DNA of 11,989 nucleotides from an uncultured Ruminococcus sp. (GTDB lineage: Bacteria > Bacillota > Clostridia > Oscillospirales > Ruminococcaceae), in NCBI GenBank assembly GCA_947173865.1, contig CAMWGS010000039.1, positions 1 through 11,989 of the forward strand, in the 5' to 3' direction. Under the pieces are notes generated by a model. The model was not told where the DNA came from. It searched no databases and was given only the letters and a program-made list of their open reading frames with translations. This document shows positions 6,484-11,989 of this stretch, piece after piece; positions within the stretch are counted from its first letter, which is position 1; every line of letters starts with the position of its first letter. The position numbers were made by a program, and so were the translations under genes.

Positions 6484-8625
6484 GTGATTTGTATAAAGAC
6501 TTTATCAGATACCATTAAATCGGTAATTGTTGTTGGTGTTGTTGTGATGTCCGTTGCCACAAGTGCCACAAGGCTTATGAAAATACAGGTAGTAGGCGGT
6601 GACACTGTAAGTCAGGCGGAATCAAACAACGATACCCTTGTTTACACAAAAGAAGTAAAGGCAACACGAGGAGAAATTATTGATTTCAATGACAATCTAA
6701 TTGTTACAAACGACAAGCGGAGTGATATTGTACTGCAAAAGGCTTTTTTTCCCGAAGATTTAAGCAAGGGAAATGAAGTTCTGATAAATGTATACATGGC
6801 TTTGCTGAAACATAGCTGTAAGTTCAGGGAAAGTTTACCCATAACAATGACCGAACCGTATGAATTCACAACAGACGATGTTTCAGATGTTGTTGAAAAA
6901 CTTCACCTGAATGTCTATGCGTCGGCTGAAAACTGTATTGACAAGCTTATTTCAGATTATGAAATAGCAGATACCTACACCGAAAGGGAAAAACGTATAA
7001 TAGCAGGTATCCGCTACGAAATGCTTGAAAAGGAATTTTCTTACAGCAATGACCTTGTGCTTGCTGAAAACGTCGATTCACAGACAATCACGGACATAAA
7101 GGAACTCGGCAACTTTTACAAGGGCGTTGAAGCGGTCGAAGTTTCCGAAAGACGTATAGCAAGGGGAGATATACTGCCACACGAAATAGGTACGGTAGGT
7201 CCCATTTATGCGGACGAATATGACGAACTTAAAACAAAAGGTTACGCACTTAATGATACTCTCGGAAAAAGTGGAATTGAAAGTGCAATGGAAACTGAGC
7301 TGAGAGGCCAGAACGGTCTTGAGGAAATTTCTGTTTCAGACGGTGAAGTATCAGGAGTTAAAACAATAAACGAAACAAGTTCGGGCAGTACTGTCAAGCT
7401 TACTGTAGACGGTGCTTATCAGCTTAAACTACAGGGAATACTTGATAATTTTCTTAATGATTATCTAAGGAAAAACTGGAATCACGGCAACGCAAACAAA
7501 GGTGCTATTGTAGTACTTGACGCTAAAACAGGTGCGGTAAAAGGTATGGCTACTGCCCCCACCTATAATCTTAAAGACTATGCAATGGATTATGAAGAAC
7601 TTCTCGGAGATGAAGACTCTCCGCTTCTTAACCGCTGTACCTATGGTCTTTACCGACCAGGCTCGACTTTCAAAACAGTTACCGCCACAGCAGGTCTCAA
7701 TGAGGGAATTGTAACGCCGTACACCACTCTTTACTGCGGACATTACTATAATTTTCACGGTTCAACATTCTCATGTACAGGTACTCACGGAAATATTTCA
7801 GTCCGTCCCGCAATAAAGGTTTCATGCAACTGCTATTTCTATGAACTTTCAAGCCGTCTCGGAATCGACAACATAACAAAATATGCACAGCTTTATGGTT
7901 TGGGTTCAAGCACAGGTATTGAAACGGGTGACGCTGCGGGCTATCTCTGTAATCCCGAAACTTTTGCTGAACGTGGATTGCCTTGGTATGTAGGTTTCGT
8001 AATTCAGGCAGGTATAGGAAACTACGACTGTGGCATGACCCCTCTGCAAATGGCTGTTGTTGCCAATACAATTGCAAATAAGGGTGTACGCTACAAACCG
8101 TATCTTGTTGACAGTCTCTATAAATATGGTACAGACGAACTTATATATAAAACACAGCCGACTGTTGCCGAAAAAATAGAACTTAACGACGAAAGTCTTT
8201 ATGACTACATTACAGGCGGTATGATTGACGCTTCAAAAAATGTTCCTGTTTCCAGATACTCGCTTTCAAATCTCGGTTTTGACGTTGCGATAAAGACAGG
8301 TACTCCGCAGACAGACCAGAACGACCTGAGCAAACAAAATTCGTTCTTCATCGGATTTGCCCCTGCAGACGACCCTGAAATTGCTTTTGCAGGCGTTATT
8401 GAAGGTGGTGAATATTCAAAATATATGATTCGTGATATTATTCTTGAATATCAGAAATGTTACGGTCTCAACGGAGTTGAACCCACTGCCGTTCTGCCGA
8501 ATGAGGACGGTGAAGTTCCCGAAACAACAGGAACGGGTACGGGAACAGGTACTAATACAGGTACTTCCGTATCGTCATACGGCACTTCAACGGCTTCACA
8601 GACCACAACGGCATCATCACGCTGA
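6484..8625 (+). CDS. mrdA: Penicillin-binding protein 2 (class B peptidoglycan transpeptidase)
   Basis: PBP2 cross-links peptidoglycan during cell elongation, working with RodA, MreC and MreD at the outer membrane face. The 713-residue frame has one membrane helix (about 12-30) and a PBP dimerisation region opening with KATRGEIIDFNDN (59-71). The transpeptidase domain (about 335-670) has all catalytic motifs: Ser394-Thr-Phe-Lys397, Ser447-Cys-Asn449, and Lys604-Thr-Gly606-Thr. The C-terminal tail (681-713) is Thr/Gly/Ser-rich low complexity and probably disordered. The start is doubtful. The only canonical in-frame start before the helix is GTG at 6484, which overlaps the GGAG at 6481-6484. 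The next, GTG 6544 and ATG 6547, would cut into the membrane helix. ATT 6487 or ATA 6493 are non-canonical options. Confidence 0.95.
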   Translation: MICIKTLSDTIKSVIVVGVVVMSVATSATRLMKIQVVGGDTVSQAESNNDTLVYTKEVKATRGEIIDFNDNLIVTNDKRSDIVLQKAFFPEDLSKGNEVLINVYMALLKHSCKFRESLPITMTEPYEFTTDDVSDVVEKLHLNVYASAENCIDKLISDYEIADTYTEREKRIIAGIRYEMLEKEFSYSNDLVLAENVDSQTITDIKELGNFYKGVEAVEVSERRIARGDILPHEIGTVGPIYADEYDELKTKGYALNDTLGKSGIESAMETELRGQNGLEEISVSDGEVSGVKTINETSSGSTVKLTVDGAYQLKLQGILDNFLNDYLRKNWNHGNANKGAIVVLDAKTGAVKGMATAPTYNLKDYAMDYEELLGDEDSPLLNRCTYGLYRPGSTFKTVTATAGLNEGIVTPYTTLYCGHYYNFHGSTFSCTGTHGNISVRPAIKVSCNCYFYELSSRLGIDNITKYAQLYGLGSSTGIETGDAAGYLCNPETFAERGLPWYVGFVIQAGIGNYDCGMTPLQMAVVANTIANKGVRYKPYLVDSLYKYGTDELIYKTQPTVAEKIELNDESLYDYITGGMIDASKNVPVSRYSLSNLGFDVAIKTGTPQTDQNDLSKQNSFFIGFAPADDPEIAFAGVIEGGEYSKYMIRDIILEYQKCYGLNGVEPTAVLPNEDGEVPETTGTGTGTGTNTGTSVSSYGTSTASQTTTASSR
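8524..8565 (+). repeat. Thr-Gly simple repeat in the mrdA 3' end
   Basis: Repeating ACN-GGN codons encode TTGTGTGTNTGT (PBP2 residues 681-692), followed by a Ser/Thr-rich stretch to the C-terminus. Third-position variation among codons shows this is not a fresh slippage expansion. It probably forms a flexible extracellular tail. Confidence 0.8.
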
Positions 8626-8633
8626 AATATCAG

Positions 8634-8667
8634 AATCCCCTCTTTTTTCAGAGGGGATTAGAAAAAA
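8634..8667. terminator. Hairpin between convergent mrdA and vanZ-like genes
   Basis: AATCCCCTC (8634-8642) and GAGGGGATT (8651-8659) form a perfect 9-bp GC-rich stem. The 8-nt loop contains six T, and its last bases are part of the stop codon of the minus-strand gene. Neither strand has a classic T run directly after the stem; on the + strand AGAAAAAAA follows. Position between convergent genes makes a shared terminator likely, though it is not canonical. Confidence 0.5.
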
Positions 8668-9130
8668 ATTTATGTTTAAAATGACCGTAAACACGTAATA
8701 CTAAAATAGAAATAAGTATCCCTGTCAAAACTCCGCCTGTATCTATCATGACATCAGTAAACCTGCAACCACGTCCCTTTACAAAATACTGATGAAATTC
8801 GTCGGAACAGGCATATACAAACCCGAAAACCAAAGTTATCAGTGTCTCACGACTAAGAAACTTCCCCGAACCGACAGACAGTGACAAAAGAAGCCCAAGC
8901 ACCGTATAAACAGAATAATGTGCGAGTTTTCTTATTATATGCTCAGTCTGACGAAGCATATGTTTCTTTTCGCTCAGAGACATATCATCATAGTTATCCG
9001 CAAAAAATTTTACAATAAATTCTGTAATACTCCTGCTTTTTTGGGAAGATTCGGAAGAATTTTCCATGGAAAAGCAGAAAATCAGAACCATAATTACTAC
9101 AGAGAAAATTATAAATATTTTTCTTTTCAT
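8648..9130 (-). CDS. VanZ-like family membrane protein
   Basis: VanZ-like proteins are small polytopic membrane proteins. The founding VanZ gives low-level teicoplanin resistance by an unknown mechanism, and most chromosomal members have no proven role. The 160 residues have helices near 4-21, 72-86, 96-108 and 129-147. They carry the family motifs FSMENSSESSQKS at 20-32, RKLAHYSVY (67-75), and DEFHQYFVKGR followed by TDVMIDTGG (110-133). The ribosome binding site is weak (only GAG about 8 nt upstream), but the promoter is good. The gene is divergent from the 401-residue membrane protein and convergent with mrdA. The link to resistance is not shown here; an envelope role is inferred from context. 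Confidence 0.9.
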   Translation of the reverse strand: MKRKIFIIFSVVIMVLIFCFSMENSSESSQKSRSITEFIVKFFADNYDDMSLSEKKHMLRQTEHIIRKLAHYSVYTVLGLLLSLSVGSGKFLSRETLITLVFGFVYACSDEFHQYFVKGRGCRFTDVMIDTGGVLTGILISILVLRVYGHFKHKFFSNPL

Positions 9131-9162
9131 ATTTTCACTCTTTTCATTTTTCTATAACAACT

Positions 9163-9191
9163 ATTATACAGTTTTTTACCGAATTTGTAAA
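9163..9191 (-). promoter_or_regulatory. Promoter of the vanZ-like gene
   Basis: Read on the minus strand: -35 TTTACA (9191-9186), a 17-nt spacer, and a perfect -10 TATAAT (9168-9163), about 32 nt before the start codon. Five of six -35 bases match consensus. Confidence 0.75.
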
Positions 9192-9216
9192 GCAAAAAGT
9201 CTGAGAATTTAATATG

Positions 9217-9234
9217 ATTTTTTCGTGAAAAAAT
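9217..9234. promoter_or_regulatory. 18-bp inverted repeat between divergent promoters, candidate operator
   Basis: ATTTTTTC and GAAAAAAT are perfect 8-bp arms around a 2-nt centre (GT). The repeat lies 11 nt upstream of the -35 of the 401-residue gene and 25 nt upstream of the vanZ -35. That is a sensible place for a regulator of both genes. AT-rich arms could also arise by chance or act as an upstream promoter element. Confidence 0.4.
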
Positions 9235-9245
9235 TGAAAAATAAC

Positions 9246-9274
9246 TTGTATCTTGTCGCAGAAAATGCTATAAT
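9246..9274 (+). promoter_or_regulatory. Promoter of the 401-residue membrane protein gene
   Basis: The -10 is a perfect TATAAT (9269-9274) extended by TG at 9266-9267, 17 nt after a weak -35 TTGTAT (9246-9251). As at mreB, a second TATAAT overlaps it (TATAATATAAT). Transcription would start near 9281. Confidence 0.75.
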
Positions 9275-9284
9275 ATAATGAGTG

Positions 9285-9306
9285 ACCTGCAATAGCACGG
9301 TTTTTT
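9285..9306 (+). promoter_or_regulatory. Leader hairpin followed by six T, possible attenuator
   Basis: ACCTGC (9285-9290) pairs with GCA-GGT (9295-9301, one bulged C at 9298) across an AATA loop. TTTTTT (9301-9306) follows directly, its first T serving as the last stem base. It lies right at the predicted transcript 5' end and before the ribosome binding site GGAGG at 9326-9330. The short stem makes strong termination uncertain. Confidence 0.3.
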
Positions 9307-9335
9307 AATATACTACTCTTATTCTGGAGGCTGCA

Positions 9336-10541
9336 ATGAAAAAAATTTTATCAAATGTATGGACAAAAAGATGCGTAGCTTTGATAAGCGTATTTTATGC
9401 CTATCTTGTATGCCGTATCTGTTACTTTTCTGTTTTCTACGATATACATATAATGTCACGTGTATCGCTCTGCCTGCTTACTACAGGTGTATCAATCATT
9501 GCACTTGTTGCAATGCTCTATTCAAGAAAACAGATTCTGACACGTATCGCAAGTTTTATTATCCTTCCTGCAATGTTACCCGTCGTCATACTTTATTTCG
9601 GTGAATGGGGACTTATAGTTCCAATCATGATTACAGGTGTGATTATACTTCTATTTTCGGGAGCGGGTGAAGGTTCAAAAACCGCTTTAGGTACAATTAC
9701 AATGCTTCTATATATATTCGGTGCATTGGGATATTTTCTGTTTACCTCGTTTTTTGTCGCTACCGCAAAGGAAACAATTATTGAATCAGGCGTATCACCT
9801 TCGGGAAAATACCGTTATTCCGTCGTAAATACAGAGGACAGCTCAAACGGAAGTACCACTGTTTACGTTGAACCAAACTACGCAGACGAATATTTATTCA
9901 GTCAGGAAAAACCGCTTGCAATCTTCACACTTAAAAACATGGACAGAGCCGTTTATGTTGAAAGACCCGTATGTGAAAATATTGATGTTCAGTGGGACAC
10001 ACAGTCACGTGAAGATATAACAACCGAACTCAACAAGCTTTCCGATAAAATCACATTTACCCTTTCAGACAGTGAACTTGAAAAATTCGGATATACATTT
10101 GACGAAAAACTCAACCTTTCAATGAGTGATGTTTATGCGGAGGACAAGTTTGCTATCGGCAAAACTGCACACGACGTTGACCCGCTTCCTCTTGATGAAC
10201 TTAACGAAGAACAGCTTGCACATTTCGGAATAGGCAAGGACGGAAGCAGATATTATGTACTCAATCCTGATGCCGAACTTCTCGCCGACCATGATGACAT
10301 TACAGGAAATCTTTATTTCAGTGACCTCACCAACAAGGAAATGAGTCAGTTTTTCGTTGAAAAAAGTCACTCCGTATACCTCAATACTCTTGATGACAGT
10401 CAGCTTGCCGAACTCGGAGTATCGGAAGAAGGCGACATCATGACTTTCAACGGAAAAGTATGTTTCCGTTTCTATGTTGCCGAACTCGGTGATTACTATG
10501 ATATAAATTCGAGAAAACTTTCGGTTGACCTTCTCACATGA
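9336..10541 (+). CDS. Unrecognised five-helix membrane protein with repeat-bearing exported domain
   Basis: I do not recognise this 401-residue protein. The N-terminal third is hydrophobic, with five predicted helices near 13-35, 42-62, 70-87, 92-108 and 117-142. With a cytoplasmic basic N-terminus (MKKILSNVWTKR), the rest would lie outside the membrane. A segment near 150-220 (SPSGKYRYSVVNTED, then TTVYVEP) looks beta-rich and resembles small exported domains that follow membrane anchors. The acidic C-terminal part (about 240-390) carries four degenerate copies of a motif like L-x-x-x-[EQ]-[LM]-x-x-[FL]-[GF], at about 243-253, 289-299, 331-341 and 352-362. A GGAGG site lies 5 nt before the ATG. 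It has its own promoter and terminator, so it is monocistronic. Adhesion, sensing and envelope stress roles are all open. Confidence 0.85.
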   Translation: MKKILSNVWTKRCVALISVFYAYLVCRICYFSVFYDIHIMSRVSLCLLTTGVSIIALVAMLYSRKQILTRIASFIILPAMLPVVILYFGEWGLIVPIMITGVIILLFSGAGEGSKTALGTITMLLYIFGALGYFLFTSFFVATAKETIIESGVSPSGKYRYSVVNTEDSSNGSTTVYVEPNYADEYLFSQEKPLAIFTLKNMDRAVYVERPVCENIDVQWDTQSREDITTELNKLSDKITFTLSDSELEKFGYTFDEKLNLSMSDVYAEDKFAIGKTAHDVDPLPLDELNEEQLAHFGIGKDGSRYYVLNPDAELLADHDDITGNLYFSDLTNKEMSQFFVEKSHSVYLNTLDDSQLAELGVSEEGDIMTFNGKVCFRFYVAELGDYYDINSRKLSVDLLT

Positions 10542-10546
10542 TTTTC

Positions 10547-10580
10547 AGGGCGTTCAGATAAATTTCTGAACGTCCTTTTT
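10547..10580 (+). terminator. Rho-independent terminator of the 401-residue gene
   Basis: An 11-bp stem pairs GGGCGTTCAGA (10548-10558) with TCTGAACGTCC (10565-10575), including one G-T wobble. It has a 6-nt loop and five T directly after. It begins 6 nt after the stop codon. The last T residues overlap the stop codon of the convergent minus-strand gene, and the stem could also slow that transcript. Confidence 0.92.
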
Positions 10581-11730
10581 AATAATACAAAGCATAGCCG
10601 ACAGCAGATGATGAGTTGACAAGCTCTATCTGCTGTCTTATTATATCGGGATTTTCAATCCATTCCTGTTCCCCTGCAACTCCTGCCCACTTATCCTCCT
10701 GTCCGAGCTTATACGCACCAAGTCCTATAATCAGCATAACATTTTCGTCTGAAACAAGCGTTTCCCATTCTGCTAAAGTAGGAACAAACGGACAGGTTTC
10801 GTTCTGAAATCCGAAATAAATCTGCGGAACAATATAGTCACAGTATCCGCTTTCATTCCCCCACAGCCTTACATCTGCGTACTGAGTGTTATAATTTGCG
10901 TCTATATTCCCTTGCGGACTTATTCCGAAAAGCATATTTTTATCATGTTTTTTAACAGTATCATAAATAGCTTTTACAAACCGTGTACAGTTTTCCGTCC
11001 TCCACTGTTCAAGACTGTCGCTTCCACTGTTTTCAAAAGCTGTACGGTCAAATTCGGGGTCTGTAGTCGGGTAGAAATAATCGTCAATATGAATACCATC
11101 AATATTATAATTATCTGTTATTTCGTCAACAGCATCACAAATAAGCTGTACCGTTTCATCATAAGCAGGATTGAGATACCAGCGGTCATTTACTATTTCC
11201 ACGAAATGACATTCGGGATTTTCCGCCCACTGTCTGACAATAAAACTTTCAGGCACATTCTTCATCTGTTCAACAGTCTGACATCGCAGAGGATTCAGCC
11301 ACGCATGAACGGAAAGACCAAGTGAATGAGCTTCTTCAGTCATGATTTCCAACGGGTCATAATCGCCGTCAAGATACGTTCCCGACGGAAAAATATCAGA
11401 CCTGTAATAAGCGTCACCGCAAGGGTGAATATGAAGATAAACTGTATTTACGGACTCTTTCTGTGCCTCGACAAATTTTTCACGTACAGCCGTACGGAAT
11501 TCGTCAGCCGTCTTTCTGTACATATATTCATCAAAATGCATATAAGGAAACCACATTCCGATTTGATTGATATAATTTAAAGGAACATATTCCTCCGTAT
11601 CGGAATCAATGTAAAGCTGTTCCATTTCCTGCACGTATGATGTGACTGATTCTTCTGCCTGTCCGTAGTTTTCGGGCACGGCACACGACGTACACAGAAT
11701 CATAATTGCGGAAAGAAATATTCTTTTCAT
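10579..11730 (-). CDS. Family 10-type glycosylhydrolase (GHL10/DUF187), probable lipoprotein
   Basis: This family includes YngK of Bacillus and DigH (formerly YddW) of E. coli; DigH is a lipoprotein that cuts peptidoglycan strands stripped of stem peptides. The 383 residues begin with a short signal peptide ending LCTSC, so Cys16 is the likely lipidated residue, although Cys at -3 is an atypical lipobox. Barrel motifs follow in order: IGMWFPYM (57-64), NTVYLHIHPCGDAYY (95-109), VHAWLNPLR (141-149), WYLNPAY (184-190), IDGIHIDDYFYP with likely catalytic acidic residues Asp216-Asp217 (210-221), GISPQGN (269-275) and YIVPQIYFGF (299-308). AGAGGT lies 5 nt before the ATG. The ATG overlaps the stop of the upstream M50 gene by 4 nt, so translation is coupled. 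Peptidoglycan as substrate is inferred. Confidence 0.88.
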   Translation of the reverse strand: MKRIFLSAIMILCTSCAVPENYGQAEESVTSYVQEMEQLYIDSDTEEYVPLNYINQIGMWFPYMHFDEYMYRKTADEFRTAVREKFVEAQKESVNTVYLHIHPCGDAYYRSDIFPSGTYLDGDYDPLEIMTEEAHSLGLSVHAWLNPLRCQTVEQMKNVPESFIVRQWAENPECHFVEIVNDRWYLNPAYDETVQLICDAVDEITDNYNIDGIHIDDYFYPTTDPEFDRTAFENSGSDSLEQWRTENCTRFVKAIYDTVKKHDKNMLFGISPQGNIDANYNTQYADVRLWGNESGYCDYIVPQIYFGFQNETCPFVPTLAEWETLVSDENVMLIIGLGAYKLGQEDKWAGVAGEQEWIENPDIIRQQIELVNSSSAVGYALYY

Positions 11731-11989
11731 GGCAGACCTCTTTCAGATATAAACAACATTAACGAAACTAAAAACAACGGCACAAACTCTCGTCCGCAGA
11801 ATACCGACAATCCCAAAAGAAAAACCGAAAACAATAATTTTATAGATGTAAGGACTGTGTTCACTGTACGCTCATACGGACTTCCGTCTGTAAGCAGGGC
11901 AAGACCGGCACCGCCGTCAAGTTGTCTGTAAGGCAGAAGATTATAAAAAGCCGTACCGAGATTAAGCAGACGGAAAATCTGTCCGATAC
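11727..11989 (-). CDS. M50 site-2 protease, C-terminal part (partial)
   Basis: Reading inward from the window edge gives 86 residues and a TGA stop. The fragment contains FYNLLPYRQLDGGAGLALL, which matches the second metal-binding motif of intramembrane M50 metalloproteases (N-x-x-P followed by LDGG, whose Asp binds zinc). Two hydrophobic stretches follow (LLFSVFLLGLSVFC and FVPLFLVSLMLFI), then a short polar end. The HExxH motif and the start lie outside the window. M50 proteases of the SpoIVFB type cleave membrane-associated substrates within the bilayer. The stop overlaps the glycosylhydrolase start as ATGA. The SpoIVFB subtype is an inference from family and from closeness to mreBCD. Confidence 0.82.
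   Translation of the reverse strand, partial: IGQIFRLLNLGTAFYNLLPYRQLDGGAGLALLTDGSPYERTVNTVLTSIKLLFSVFLLGLSVFCGREFVPLFLVSLMLFISERGLP

Noticed and set aside
7697..8077. 126-codon open frame on the minus strand opposite mrdA
   Set aside because: It lies wholly inside the transpeptidase domain of mrdA, has no good ribosome binding site, and its protein has no recognisable pattern.
8634..8667. Classic intrinsic terminator for mrdA
   Set aside because: The stem is strong but no T run follows it on the + strand, so I list it only as a probable non-canonical convergent terminator.
8432..8698. 88-codon + strand frame over the end of mrdA
   Set aside because: It overlaps the active-site half and repeat tail of mrdA in another frame and runs through the convergent hairpin; no start signal supports it.
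9127..9147. Six-codon leader frame (MKRVKI) on the minus strand, its stop overlapping the vanZ-like start
   Set aside because: No ribosome binding site precedes it, and it would begin within about 10 nt of the predicted transcript start; probably chance.
9131..9335. Riboswitch or small RNA in the divergent gap
   Set aside because: The gap is fully occupied by two promoters, an inverted repeat and a short leader; no known conserved RNA core was recognisable.

Overview
The window reads as chromosomal core DNA of a Gram-positive Clostridia-type bacterium, most likely Ruminococcus or a close Oscillospiraceae relative. The support is an AT-leaning composition, strong GGAGG-type ribosome binding sites, a LexA of the Firmicute type, a DUF4321 membrane protein directly in front of mreB, and the order mreB-mreC-mreD-PBP2. 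The genus is an inference from gene style; there is no rRNA in the window to confirm it. I see no mobile element, CRISPR array, tRNA or rRNA.

Region 1 (25-3788, + strand) is a tight gene row: lexA, zapA, a U32-family protein that resembles RlhA, dut, and a small DUF4321 membrane protein. Spacings run from a 1-nt overlap to 38 nt, so co-transcription is likely. It links DNA-damage control, FtsZ-ring assembly, probable rRNA modification and dUTP removal. The row ends at a terminator-like hairpin (3800-3860).

Region 2 (3907-8625, + strand) is the elongasome operon. A strong extended -10 promoter at 3907-3935 drives mreB, mreC, mreD and the class B penicillin-binding protein PBP2 (mrdA). Together these form the scaffold, the membrane adaptors and the transpeptidase for lateral wall growth. 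A 9-bp hairpin lies between mreD and mrdA, and mrdA has an odd start region.

Region 3 (8648-10580) holds two divergent genes: a VanZ-family membrane protein (-) and an unrecognised five-helix membrane protein with a repeat-bearing exported domain (+). Each has a clear promoter. An 18-bp inverted repeat lies between the two promoters and is the best operator candidate in the window.

Region 4 (10579-11989, - strand) has a family-10-type glycosylhydrolase, probably a lipoprotein (related to YngK/DigH), translationally coupled to the C-terminal end of an M50 site-2 protease that runs off the window. In many Firmicutes a SpoIVFB-type M50 protease lies close to mreBCD, so this may be a rearranged version of that neighbourhood.

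The window is mostly conserved cell-envelope and division housekeeping. The least explained parts are the 401-residue membrane protein with its control region, the mrdA start, and the coupled M50 protease-glycosylhydrolase pair.
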